From: Rhynchopus sp. YZ270_cl-10
Lineage: Eukaryota > Euglenozoa > Diplonemea > Diplonemida > Diplonemidae
Assembly: GCA_964035575.1 (NCBI GenBank)
Contig: OZ037875.1
Span: forward strand, 1-64,000
DNA length: 64,000 nt
Reading direction: 5' to 3'
Both the position numbers and the translations under genes were made by a program. The notes below the pieces were generated by a model. The model ran no database searches. It saw nothing but the letters and a program-made list of their open reading frames with translations, and had not been told where the DNA came from. Below, one piece after another: positions 21,317 to 33,070 of the stretch (within the stretch, counting starts at the first letter, position 1; the number at the start of each line of letters is the position of its first letter).

Positions 21317-22684
21317 CCCTTTAGACCCGAAGCCAGATTTTCGACCCACTTTTGAGTTTTGGTTTTTGGGGCTCTCCAACCGGTAAAGGGACCCCAGATG
21401 CAAATTTTTAATCGTACCTGGCCGCAATTGAAAGATTTTGAACACGGCTTTCAATTCCATTATGTTAAGTTTTTTTTCGCAAAAAAAGGTTTTACCCAAA
21501 ATGAGATACGCATAAAATCCATCTTTTGATTTTTTGCTGATCCTTCCGGCAAAAAAAATCACCGTAAATTATTGCTGTCCGAAAATGGCGTTATTTGAAA
21601 GATTGACCACAAAATCTTTTCAAAGAAAAAAAAATCGAGCAAAAAGTCCTAGTAGAATCCAACTTATATGAGTGTAGCTCTGTTAGCAGCATGTCTAAAA
21701 ATGGATTTCCCTAACGATTTACACTGAAACACCACTACACACGTAAAAAGGCGATTTTTTTCACGTTTTTGGGCATCTACAGGTCCGAAACACCCCCAGA
21801 ATGGGTCAGAACTACCCTGTGTGCCGAAAATTCACAAAAAAAGCACCCTAAAATACGAAAAAATAGTGAAAACCCGGTTTATAACGTGTTTTGGGTGGGA
21901 ATAAGGCAAATAATAGTCAGAAAAACAGTGATTTTGGTGGTGGTTCTCACGGACTTCCAAATTGCACTCAGATGCACAAAAGTTTTCGATTCTTGCTTCT
22001 TTTGACAGATTTGACATCAAATCTTTCCAAAAATGCAAAAATATTTTCACGAAAATGAGTAGACCCCTACTTATCAACCCTACTAGCCTTACGACCTTGG
22101 CAACGTACAACCCGTGATTTTGGTGGTAAAATCACACCAAAATCCGAGGATATCACAGATGCATAAAAGTATTCGATTTTGGCGTATTTTGAAAGATGTG
22201 AACGAAATCTTTCCACACAAAAAAAGTGTTTTCACGAAAACGACTAGAAAAATTCTTATCACATGGCGGCTCTGAAAAGTGACTTTTTCCCGTACTTTTT
22301 CATGCTCCCCGGCATCCAAGGAAAACCCAGATGCATAAAAGTGTTATTAGATGGCGTATTTTGAAAGATCGGCTAAAAATCTTTCAAAATATAAAAAAAT
22401 GTTTTTCTGAAAATGAGTAGAACCCCAGTAATCGCCTAGTGGTATTAGGAGGGTTATTTTAGGGGGTGTTGGTCAAAAAACATGATTTTCCGTGGCAGCT
22501 CCGCCTTCCCTCCAGCATCCAAAAAAATATCAGATGAACAAAACTTTTCGATTCTTGCTTCTTTTGAAAGATCGGCGCAAAATCTTTCAAAATATAAAAA
22601 ATGTTTTTCCCATTTTGAGTAGAACACTCCTAATTGTATGGCGCCATTCGGGTGGCCATATATGGGTATCTCGGGTCTAAAGGG
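21317..22684. mobile_element. piggyBac-like non-autonomous element
   Basis: 1,368 bp bounded by inverted CCCTTTAGACCCGA termini and flanked on each side by TTAA (21313-21316, 22685-22688), the piggyBac target. No transposase is encoded. The interior contains five or so degenerate units around a TTGAAAGAT...AAATCTTTC core (near 21589, 21998, 22183, 22358, 22560), each followed by a TTTT...GAGTAGA segment. Assignment rests on the TTAA flanks and the CCC-initial termini. Confidence 0.7.
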
Positions 22685-22688
22685 TTAA

Positions 22689-23875
22689 ATTTATAAAACG
22701 GGAGGATTATTTTCGAAAAATAAAATATATTCGAAAAATAATCCTTGAACGAAGGTTGAAATGTCTTTCCACCCCCTTTTTTGCCCCTTGGTGAGAAACA
22801 AAAAAAACATGCAAACCCCGCGGGGTGTTTGCCCAAATCGTTAAAGTAGTGCTAGGAAGTTTCTGGGCCTCCCTGCACACAAAACCTCTGAAGCTTTTAA
22901 GAAAATGATACTGGGACAGGACCCTGTTCTACACGGAACACATTCGAGTGGCACCTGCCTAGGATCGCCCAAAGGCAAAAGGGAAAAGGAAGGAACTGCA
23001 AAGAGAAAAGTTGGTAAAAATGAAGCCGAAGCCTCTTGTGATTAGTCTGATTAGATTACTTAATGTTTTGAACATTGGTTATTCATCAATCTTTTTTGTT
23101 GTATTTTTGTGCCTCTTGTGATTAGTCACCCATCAGGCCTATGTATAATTATTTATTTAGAAAATTCAGTTTTTTTTTTTTTCGTTTCGTTCCGACAACA
23201 ATTAGTGTGAAAGTGTGCAAGAAGAAAAGATGCCAACAAAAAAAGGCGACCTCAGCACACACAGTGTTTTTGCGTTTGTTTTGTTTTTGGTTGCTCACCA
23301 AAAAAAAATAAAAAGAAAACGAGCCTTTTTTTTCACTGAGGGGGAAAGGGTATTTTTTTTTTTTAGTCAGGTTGAGGTTGAGGGAGAGAGGCATGTGGAA
23401 AACTACACAGGTTTTCTTTGTTGGGATTGCTGTACTCTGGGCAATAGATTAGCCCTCTGCAGGGTGGGTAACTCAAGGTAACTCAACGCTATCAGAAAAA
23501 GACTTTAACGTCGAACAACCAGAAATAAATCAAAATTAAAAAACAAACAAACAAACAAACAAATAATCATTTCAAAGTAGCTAAACTTCTTAAGTACAGT
23601 CAAACCAAACCAGTCGACGGGAGGCTACTGTGTCGGTACTCGACAGTAGTGTTGAGATTTCACAAAGCCTGTAAAAAAAATAAATTTTGTTTTCCCAGCA
23701 AGAGACGAAGTTGTGTTGTATGTTGTATGAAATACGACCAACAAAGTTGCAACACAAAGAACAGCACAGCAAATCTAGAAGAAAAAAAATATTTTCGCAG
23801 GGTTCCGGAGGACAGTCAATTCGGACCCGGAAAGAAAAAAAAAAACTTAGCCCGCCAAAAGTATCAAAAAAAATG
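22689..23875. other. Intergenic, AT-rich
   Basis: No gene recognised. It holds A/T runs, two short GCCTCTTGTGATTAGTC motifs (about 23033 and 23111) related to hairpin family B, and a short AAAC repeat near 23540. Confidence 0.5.
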
Positions 23876-23876
23876 T

Positions 23877-24032
23877 GTCACTTGTCGTTCCCTCACCCCC
23901 CCTTCTTGTAGTCGTTTGCGTTAACGCTTGCACACACTATCTATCACCTGTTGGGTGGTGGTGTTGCGGAGCACGGCTGGGTGAGCCAACGACGTGACAC
24001 TTTCCGCTCACAACGTAGTGTGCGAAAAGAGG
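23877..24032 (+). repeat. Dispersed repeat family D, copy 1
   Basis: About 150 bp similar to 40983-41116: both share CTTGTAG, GCGTT(N)ACGCTT, CACACACTA, GGAGCACGG, GGGTGAG and GACGTGACACTTTCCGCTCA in order. Non-coding; type unknown. Confidence 0.6.
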
Positions 24033-24123
24033 GGGGGAAAAACTCCCTTTTATTAGCAGTTTCCTTGTTTCCTGCCATTTTTGTGTTCTCTGCTGATAAA
24101 ACACGCAGAAGGCAAACACTTTA

Positions 24124-24427
24124 CTGGGGGGGGGCGAATAAGAGATCAGGGGTGAATAAGAGATTAGGGCCGAATAAGAGATCAGGTTGAGATTTTGGGG
24201 GTATTTTTTTTTTTTTTTTTTTTGCATGCAACAGGGTTTTATCTTGAAAAAACATTTTGAAATTTTACCCTGTCTACCCGGTCTGGCAAAAAAGTGGTCA
24301 AAAAATTTTTTTTGCCTCCGGCGAAAATGTCTATTTGCTTTTTTTCCCCCAAAAATTTTTTTTTATTTTTGGCTCGTCCGTTCGCCTAATAAGAGATGCC
24401 ACATCTCTTATTCGCCCCCCCCCCCAG
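24124..24427. mobile_element. TA-flanked MITE with GAATAAGAGAT repeats
   Basis: 304 bp with inverted ends CTGGGGGGGGGCGAATAAG / its inverse and TA on both flanks (24122-24123, 24428-24429). Three tandem GAATAAGAGAT(C/T)AGG units sit inside the left end. There is no coding capacity. Fits a Tc1/mariner-type non-autonomous element. Confidence 0.65.
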
Positions 24428-25088
24428 TAAGGGAGGGGTGTTTTTTTTTTTCAATTTTTTGCAAAACCTTGTGACATGTGTGTAGTCCACCGTCTTGTGT
24501 TCTACGCAAGGGGGAAGGGAAGAGGGGTGGGGGGGGAGGAAACGGCGAGGGAAGTGACCTTCATCATCCCCAGATTGAAAACAACGTGTTGCTCTTTCCT
24601 CTTGAAGCAAACCTTTTTTCGTCTTTAATTTGCCGTTCTTCGATCTCTCATTATTTTGTTGTCGAGAGAGGGAAAGACTGCGTTTTTTTACAACATAATA
24701 AAAATGGAAGAGATGAAACAAGCCACCTTGACAAAAACTTTTGAAAGACGTTTGCCTTACAAAAAAAAATGCCCGCACAACACACATCCCTAAACAAACA
24801 AAAACGGAACTCATTTTTTTTTTTATTCACAAAATAAAATGCAGGTAAGAAGAGAACTATAAATGTTCGCATATGAGGGGGGGGAAGGGTGGGTGGCAAA
24901 TGATAGGATGGGGAACAAAAGAAAGAACAAAAAGCGCCAAGACACCGTACACCACGAGGCCCTTTTGCTTTTTTATTTGTGGAGGTGAGGTAGGGGGTGT
25001 GAGCGACGCCGGCAGGACAGAACCTGCACTTTGGGTCCGCAGAAAACAAGGGGACTATATTTGTTGGGTGTCTGACACCCCTAATGGT

Positions 25089-25213
25089 GGCAGTATTGTG
25101 ATAGGAGCCATTGGAATACGCAAAATACATCAAAAATACATCACAATACACGTGCACTGTGATGTATTTTGATGTATTTTGCGTATTCCAATGGCTCCTA
25201 TCACAATACTGCC
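25089..25213. repeat. Near-perfect 125-bp palindrome
   Basis: Two ~56-bp arms starting GGCAGTATTGTGATAGGAGC pair with one extra A, around a ~12-nt centre. It can form a long cruciform or RNA hairpin. Probably a fold-back MITE, but no target-site duplication was seen. Confidence 0.8.
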
Positions 25214-25440
25214 CAGCGAGGGTTGTGTCAATATTGTTGCCTGACAAAAGGGGGTGGGCAGACCAAATGGTTTCAAATTGCGGGTTTTGAAATAGCTATT
25301 TACGGTGACCAACGGAAGAACGGAAGAACTTCGTAAAAATCAGATATAGCCTGATTTACACGCGTAAAGGTGGTTTTTCACGAGTTATTTAACTTCATTA
25401 GCACAGAGCGCAGAGTGCAGAGTGAAGTAAAAGAAGTTGA

Positions 25441-25480
25441 AAGTGCAAACGCCGTGCATCGGCGGACGCAGGCAACTGGT
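25441..25480 (+). repeat. Family A repeat, short copy
   Basis: AAGTGCAAACGCC followed by GTGCATCGGCGGACGCAGGC: the 5' half of the tRNA-like unit at 16501, without the GGGTTATCGAACCC arm. Preceded by the shared AAGTTGA leader. Confidence 0.55.
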
Positions 25481-26400
25481 AATAATAGAAACAAGTGAAA
25501 ACCCACCTTCACAAGTGGACTGATTTTTGTTTTGTAAAGAATTGTTCTTTACAAGAAGTATAAGTGAACAATTTTGCGGTACCGGAGATGAAGCAGGAGA
25601 AGGGTTGTGTCCTGTTGGTGGCGATAAAAGAAGAAAAAGAAAAAGGAATAGTTATTGATACAGGCACCTCCGACTGACCGTACGATGCCGGCTATCCGGA
25701 TGAAAGCACAAGAAAGAAAAAACCCAAAGGGGGTGCATGGATACCGTTTTCTTTTTTCCCTCTTGGGTAACACTGGTCAATATTAGAAGGAAGCAATACA
25801 ACAGAAAACATAGTGTCCACACTATTTGGCTAAAAAACAGTTGTAAGTTGAATGTGCCTCTTGTAGACACATCTTTCAAAAAAAAAGTTAAATAAAAAGG
25901 AATATTGATGCAGGCACCTCCGACTGACCACTATTAATTACGAGAAAAAAAAACCCCCTCCACTATCACTTTGCAAGCTTCATTTCCGTTTTGGTTTTCT
26001 CCTCACAAAAAGAGAGAAAAGCTTTTTTGGTCAGATACTCCAAATAACTCTCCCTGTGTTGTCACCTGAAGGGGGGTGACAGCTTCACACACAACTCTTT
26101 TTGTGCCCTATCGAATGACCTAATGGCCACCAAGCCCCATTTCTCCTCATCAATGTAATAATTGACCTCCACTTGACTGAAGGGCTGCAACCAAGCACCC
26201 CCCCTGCGGCGCACCAAACTTCGACGCACAAAAAAACACAAAAAAAAAACTAGTGAGACTTTCAAAATACGAGGGGGGAGAGAAAGGGAGGAGAGAGAAT
26301 AAGAAAAGAGTATTGGCACAAAGAGAGAGAGAGAGAGAGAGAACTTGAGCAATGCAACGCACCACCCATGTCTAAAAAATAAAAATAAACTAAACTGTAA

Positions 26401-26430
26401 GACGAACCTAGCCTCTCGCGCTTAATCACA
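26401..26430 (+). repeat. Family B hairpin repeat copy
   Basis: GAACCTAGCCTCTCGCG then CTTAATCAC, a diverged copy of the stem-loop at 52941. Confidence 0.45.
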
Positions 26431-26755
26431 TTTTCAAAAAAAAAACACCCAGCATCTGTTTCAGATATTAAAAAAAACAAGAAAATACAGAACTGGTAAG
26501 AGAGAGTAACCAATGTATGCTACGGTAGGAGTGTGGAAAGGTAGAAGGTGTCAGGGGCGGGTTGGCGTAAGGGTGAATAACGGAACGGGACATTTGATAC
26601 ACAAGACAATAGACGTAGCCTACTGGCATGAATTTGACAGCTGCGTTCAAATTCCTCTATTTTTTGTTTTTTTGTTTTTTGTTTTTGTTTTTTTTTTTGT
26701 TTTTAAATAGAACTGCGGAGCAGCACCAAAAAAAATACTAAAAGAAGAATCTTAG

Positions 26756-29729
26756 GCACGGATGCTGCCAGATCTGGCCAGATCTCCAGATCTGGGCCGC
26801 CCAGATCTGGCCAGATCTGGGAAAATTTTTTTTTTTTTTGAAAAAAAATTTTTTCCCAGACGTCCCAGATCTGGCCAGATCTGGCCAGATCTGGCCACAT
26901 CTGGGAGATCTGGGACGTCTGGGAAAATTTTTTTTTCCAGGTACCCCCAATGACATAACGAAGTATCGCTTGAAGTACCGTTCAATATACGTTGCTCGTG
27001 TGTGCAAGTTACGAAGTAGGACACACAAGGTATATCAAACGATAAATCAATCAGATAAACGTTACATCATTGGAAAATTGTTGGCACCGCCGCCCTGTCT
27101 TCGTATTTATTACGTCGACAGGCCAAACAGCGTTGGGCTCAGAAGAAGCAGTGCAAAACACTGGGGATCAACATGAGAACCAACTCCCAACAACACAGGC
27201 TACCGAAGTAGCAGGTGGGGTGTTGCGGGTGTTTGGGGTGAAAGAAAATCGATTTTGGTAAGTTACAGCAGAAAATTCTTAAGTTTGCACAATTGAGAAG
27301 GGTGTTACCACTGCCTAATATTATTCGTACATGTGAACCGGTAAGGTCGAGAAGGGTGGACACGGCATACAAGTACAAGTACAAGTAAGACGTACCTTCT
27401 ACAAAGGCTGAATTCGCAATTCTTAAGGGATTGAATTCAGCCCCCACGTGGTGTTTTTGAGAAAATCATTCCATGGTATACAACTATGGTTCCCGAAGAA
27501 TGATTCGCCCCTCCTCGTTCATGCAAACTTAAGAAAATTCTGAAGTAACTACAACCTGGCGTGCGGGTACAGATGCATTGCTTTGTTCTTTCCTCAAAGT
27601 CATGTGTGATCTCTCGGGTCTGTACTAAAGTCAGTGTTTAGATAAGCATCCACTTGACTCGTTCTAACAACCGTTGAAATCTAGAACAAAACAATACACT
27701 GCCCCTTCTCACACCAAGCCGCCATGCTTCAAGAGCATGCCCTGGGCAAAAATTACTGTGACAAAAATTAGTTTTCTGGGGGAACGCAATATTTTATTGT
27801 GCCTAGTCCTCCGCAAGCAGAGGACAGACTTTCCGGATCCCGAAGTCGAATTTCTTGCACTAGCTACGCTCCCTGGGTTAAATGGCTATAGCAGTGACTG
27901 ACTAAGAGTTTCATAATAATTAGGGTGGTCTATGGGGTGGGTTAATGGAAAAGTTGGTATATAAACCCGACTTTTACGATCGCCACCTGGTTTTGAAATA
28001 ATTGCACCAGCTCTTCCGTCGGCACTGCTTCGCTGTTATGATGAAGGGTCGTCGGTTCGGGTACCTGTTAAGAGAAATTGAATGTAAAAGTAGAGACTAC
28101 AACAAAAAAACAAACAAACAAACAAGAAGCCGCCCCGTACCCCTTAAACGTAAAAGTGACATTTTTGTTGACAAAAAAAAAAAAATAGCTAAAAAATAGC
28201 AAACATGTCGAAAAGGGAGAAAATCGGGGGGTTAAAAACATACCTTGCACTCGGCCCACTCTCCAGGTACAAAGAACATCACTGCACGACAAACCCACTA
28301 CTACGATAGAAAATAACTATTTTTTACCGAACAGAAAGGTCGTTTTTTTGATGAGTGTTTTCTGAGTGCACACTCAGTGGGGACAAAATGCAACACTTAC
28401 CGAAAAAATTCTCCAATCGGACAAAAACCTTTCTAAACACCCAAAAAAAAACACCTCAGTCCACATCCGCTGGGGTCGCGAGATGGAAATATATGGTTTT
28501 ACAGCTTTTGGGGGGTCTAGCGTGGGTCCCAGATGCATTTTGCAACGGGTCTGTGTGTGTGCCTCAACCGCTTCACAGTACCCTTTTTTGTAACTGAAAA
28601 CGACGCATCCTGTACCTAAGTGCACTGAAGCCTTGCTTGCGTCCTCCTTCGTGGTTTTGGGCGTTCGCATGCGAGAATCATTATCGCATTCTCACATGTA
28701 ATTCTCGCATCACGGAGAGGATTTTAGCGTTACGTGACCACAAAAAAAGTGCACAAAATTAGTTTGGTCAAAAAGCACCTTGCACTTGTGAAGGAATTGC
28801 TGAGGAAATCTGAAATATGCGTGTTTTGGTACACAAAAGTGCGTTTTGGGTGGTTCTGAAGGGTCAAAACACCAAAAAAAAACGTTTTTTTGCATTTTTG
28901 GTCACCCAAGGACCCACTATTTTGGTTGATATTTTTTTTTTCCCTTTGCGAAAAAATACCCAAAAATCACGGCTATAAAAACGCTAAGGAAAAATCGATT
29001 TTCATTTTTTGGGCAGAGAAGTGCGTTTTAGGCGCCCACAGATGGTCAAAACATCAAAATTTTTGTGTTTTTGGCATCTTTGGACACCCAAGGACCCACT
29101 ATCAGGGGTGAATTTTTTTTGCCTGAGATTTGCCTTTGCCAGAAATCGAAGAAAAAAAAATTATGAAGGAAATTGCTAAGAAAAAGTCGAAATTGTGGGC
29201 CCCTGTACTGCATATGGCGGTACCAGATCGTCAAAACACCCGACTCTTGCGTTTTTTTGCACTTTTTGGTACACAAAAACCCTGCTCAGGGGTCAAAATT
29301 TTCCCGGAAAAAAAAAATTTTTTTTTTCGAGATTTTTCAAAAATCGACTTGTCTTTGGTAAAAACCATGAAATTTCGGGTTCGCAAAACCACGTTTTAGA
29401 CCCCCACAGATGCTCAAAAGTGCCAAATTTTGCTTTAAATGGCCTCAAATCGTCGAAATTAGCCCTGTTTAGGGGCGAAAAAAAAAATTCGAGAGTCCCT
29501 TTCCCTGGGAGACAATAGCCAGAAATCTGAGGGAAAAAAAAAACTGGCCAGATTTCCAGATCTGGCCAGATCTGGGGAGTTTTTTTTTTTTTTTGAAAAA
29601 AAAAATTTCCCAGATTCCCAGATCTGGCCAGATCTGGCCAGATCTGGAAACAAGATCTCCACATCTGGAAAACGAGCCAGATCTGGGAAATTGGCCCCCA
29701 AATCTGGCCAGATCTGGCAGCATCCGTGC
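26756..29729. mobile_element. 3-kb inverted-repeat element with TTAG flanks
   Basis: 2,974 bp whose ends are inverse copies (GCACGGATGCTGCCAGATC), flanked by TTAG on each side (26752-26755, 29730-29733). Each terminal ~185 bp is a cluster of the palindrome CCAGATCTGG plus opposed T and A runs. The right half contains four or so degenerate ~180-bp tandem units (28740-29480) recognisable by GGTCAAAACACC and CCAAGGACCCACTAT-type motifs. No transposase was recognised. A 4-bp duplication is known from some DNA transposon superfamilies (for example Sola), but I do not assign one. Confidence 0.7.
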
Positions 29730-29910
29730 TTAGGCAGAAAACTGTAAGCTTTTTTTTTTTTCACAATCGACAATCAAAAAGTGTTCACCCCGAAAAGGTA
29801 GTACACATCAAACTGTCAGCGGGAGATAATTACTGTACTCATATTCCTGCGCTGTAGTCATCTTCTTCTGGGTGCTAAGAGACTGAAACAGACTCAAAAG
29901 AAAAAGTGAA

Positions 29911-29940
29911 GTTGATAGTGCAAACGCCGTGCGCAGGCAC
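29911..29940 (+). repeat. Family A repeat, short copy
   Basis: GTTGATAGTGCAAACGCC then GTGCGCAGGCAC, a shortened version of the family A hairpin. Confidence 0.45.
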
Positions 29941-31676
29941 TAAAAAAAACACAGAGCGAACATTGCCCCTGAGCGAAAAGCGAGATGCCGATTTTTTTAA
30001 CCAATTTGCCCCATTACCCATCTGGTTGGGTGGAGAAGGGAGCAAAAGACAAGAAAAAAACCGTACTTTTATTTCTGCACCAAAGTCTGTCTTGGGCTCA
30101 GGAGGGGGGTGGAGGCATGCGGGAACGTTTCTTTTACGTTCTGCACACAATGTAATTCACGCGTTTTGTGGCACACAAACCACGCGACAAAGAGAAGAGG
30201 AAAGATTTATTAGTTTTCTTTTTACTTTGGTTTCTATCAGTGTACCAGACCCAGAGCCGCGTTGCATTTTACATGGCGTGAACTCTGGCGAACCTTTCTT
30301 TTCCCTCTGACTGCTCACTGGATTGCGTAAGCAAGGTAAAAAGAAACAGCCTTCTGTCGTTGTTGATAAGATAAACATGCCACTCTCGACATGAGACGAA
30401 AAAAAAGAAGAAGAAGAAGGAAAAAGTGGGGGGGGAAAAGAAGAAGGCGTTGAAAGATGAATTTGTTGCTTCGCTTTGCACAAAAAAAATGTACTGCGAA
30501 ATCTATTGAGGATACTTCCTTTGAGAATTTTTCTGCTGTGCCCACGGAAAAAAAAAACCCACGAGATGTTCTCGAGGGAGGGGATAAAAGAAAAAAGTTG
30601 GTTTGAAATAAAGAGCTCTCGTGACAGTGTACCTTTGAAGAAGTTGTGTGGCACGCCCCAAAATTAAGTCAATTTTATGTACTCGTATGTACGTTCAGAT
30701 GTATTGATAAAAGAAGGGATGCAATATTTTTTTCGCCCCTTGTAGTTCAACTATATCTCAAAAAGCTGCGGAACGTGCCACACCAAGAAGAAGAAGAAAA
30801 CCTCTCGAACAGTACACATAGCGCTGCTGACGCCACAGCAAAACCACAACCACGCCAAACTGGATATGGTCACTCAGAGGAAGCTCTGAAGGATACACCA
30901 GTACAGAGTGCCAGCTCTCCGCTAAGGGAGTCGTGCATCTCTACAGATACGCTGACTTAAAAAAAACGTGCTAAAACGCATCTCCAGTCGAAAGAAAACT
31001 TGAGGGAGGCATTCACCTCCACAGCTTCACAAAAGATTAAAAGAAAACCCAGACGGACGCAAAAGAGATGAGCCAAAAATCTGTGCAAAAAATACACAAA
31101 CAAAAAAAAGAGTCCAGGAGAGAAAAATAACAATAGAAAGTGTGTGTATCGCTCGTATCCAACCCTTTCCGGACAAAAAAAAAAAAGAAAAACGCACTCA
31201 GCCCCCTTACCTCCCGCGCGCGCCCCCACAAAACGATGCTGCCCCCCTTCTTGCTTGCCGTGAACAGGAAGAACGCTCGCTAGGGTGTCTCCACAGCTGC
31301 AGGGCAAGACGTGAAGGGAGGAGACTACTGTGGGCACAAGGGTGGGTGGGGGGGTTTACACTTGGGGGTGGATGAAAGGAGGGAGTCTCAGGTAACTCTG
31401 GTTCTGACAATATTTAAAAAAACAAAAGGAGAAGCTTGAGGTTAATAAATAGTAAAAAAGAACCGTTTGAGAGATGAATATGCTCTCTGGTCGTCGCACA
31501 CCAAAATAATTACCGTGATTGCAATATTGGACAATAGCAGGTAGGACACTCACAAACACGGTTTCAAAAAATAAAAAAAACTCCCCAACAAAAAAAAAAA
31601 GGCATTACGCCAGTACTTTTCACTTTCTGCGACCAATTCCCCCCATTTTTCTCTTTCATTGACAAATTGTTGGAGT

Positions 31677-31722
31677 AGTGTAGTTGCCTCGGTTGTGTTG
31701 CCACAGTTGTGCAATCGCCACT
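31677..31722 (+). repeat. Family C hairpin repeat, copy 2
   Basis: AGTG / CACT outer and TTGC / GCAA inner pairs around GCCTCGGTTGTGTTGCC; matches the copy at 20320 with a one-base shorter 5' side. Confidence 0.55.
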
Positions 31723-31800
31723 GACCCCGCTGTTTCTTTGATTCTACTCCACCAGGGCGTTAAAATCAGAAAACACTTTGTTTCACGCTCCTACCCAGTA

Positions 31801-31928
31801 CCCAAGTACCCAAGTACCCAAGTACCCAAGTACCCAAGTACCCAAGTACCCAAGTACCCAAGTACCCAAGTACCCAAGTACCCAAGTACCCAAGTACCCA
31901 AGTACCCAAGTACCCAAGTACCCAAGTA
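31801..31928 (+). repeat. 8-bp tandem array (CCCAAGTA)16
   Basis: Sixteen perfect copies, preceded by a single 7-bp CCCAGTA, the unit of the array at 61991. The array is followed at 31940-32003 by an interrupted hairpin whose arms are AATACCCAT and TCTCGTTA with their inverses. Confidence 0.95.
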
Positions 31929-32009
31929 CCCAAGTTCGCTAATACCCATTTGGTTCTCGTTAGTACCCACTTTTGAAAATGGGTATTAACGAGAATGGGT
32001 ATTGGGAGT

Positions 32010-33070
32010 TGGATAGAGAAAAACCCCCCCCCAAAAAAAAGAAAAAGGACTAGAGGGGAATACGCGGGCACATTAAAAGGGATAGCAGGGCTGACTGTGC
32101 CCAAGGACTGAGGAGTTGCAGTTTTTTTTTATACATTTGAAACCTTTCGTTGTGCCTGCCACCCCACAACACAAAAAAGCACTCACAACACCCCCTTTTG
32201 CCTATGAGTGCATTTATACTGTTATGATTTTGCTTCGCATTTGGTTTTCTCTTTCTCTTTTTAAAGTATTTTTTGACAACATGAAGACCCCAGAGGTGGT
32301 CCCCTTTTGATATTCTGTTACATTGGGATTGTAACTCATGCAAATGTTAACCACAGCAGACCCTCCAAATGTTCTGCTACTCGAAAGGAGTGAAGACTTC
32401 CGCCTTCCGCCTCAGCAGGCATTTGAAAAGGTGCGGTTTTTTTTGATTTTATTGAAAAATTGATAAACGCAAGACATCACCACAAAAAACACGGTGCGAT
32501 CATCTCACGCTTATTTTGGGGTGGCGGTCAAAGAAACCAAAAAAAAAAAAAAAAAAAAAGTGGGCTAATATTGGCTAATCGTGGTGTTAAAGCATACATC
32601 TTAGATAGCTTTTAGAGTGAAGAGGGTGCAAAAGACACACTCTTTTGCAAATGGGGTGTGTGTACTGGGAAGCTTCACTGCCCATACATGCTCGCATGTA
32701 CCTCTGAAAAAAAGTTGAGATGGATATGCTTTACATTCGTACACATCAAAGGATGATCATAAGATCAGAAACGAAACATAAACAGAATGGTTTGGGATGG
32801 GGGGGTGTTTTCTCTCACTTATTTTATTCCAAAAAAAGAAAAGAAAAAGCTTGTTTTAAGATGACCCTAAGCCTCACCTTGATCACAGTGAAAAGAAAAG
32901 AATGGCAGAAGTACAGAATCCCAACCTCTACGACGCGGGCTTCGAACCCCCTCCGCTTAGAGACAGCAAGAAAGCAAACAAAGATGAATGCACGTCTTTT
33001 GCAGGCAACAGAAAGATGTGTGGAAATACACATCTCATCGTCACTATTTGATTAGTTTCGTGAAGAAATA
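32010..33070. other. Intergenic, no gene recognised
   Basis: AT-rich, with an A19 run near 32540 and a family B-like hairpin at 32857-32890. A CTTCGAACCCCC motif near 32940 looks like a tRNA B box on one strand but has no A box partner. Confidence 0.5.
32857..32890 (+). repeat. Family B hairpin repeat copy
   Basis: TAAGATGACCCTAAGCCTC, then a diverged 3' side with ATCAC. Keeps the 5' stem and GCCTC of the copy at 52941. Confidence 0.45.

Larger units (their letters stand above)
25214..26751. other. Intergenic, no gene recognised
   Basis: AT-rich with a short AG-dinucleotide run near 26322-26342 and two partial direct repeats of GATGCAGGCACCTCCGACTGACC-like sequence (about 25657 and 25908). 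A family A short copy (25441) and a family B copy (26401) lie here. No convincing ORF. Confidence 0.5.
29734..31792. other. Intergenic with a possible exon
   Basis: AT-rich. A plus-strand open frame ending at 30960 has an acidic, Ser/Thr-rich end (HQEEEENLSN...) after a ccccttgtag acceptor-like site near 30745, but no partner exon was found. Includes a family A short copy at 29911 and the family C copy at 31677. Confidence 0.4.

Noticed and set aside
30646-30960. Plus-strand acidic ORF as a gene
   Set aside because: Only its last ~60 residues look coding, and no partner exon or domain was found; left as a note in the intergenic entry.
32925-32965. tRNA-like CTTCGAACCCCC
   Set aside because: Matches a B box on the minus strand, but no A box or closing stem lies 30-60 bp away.
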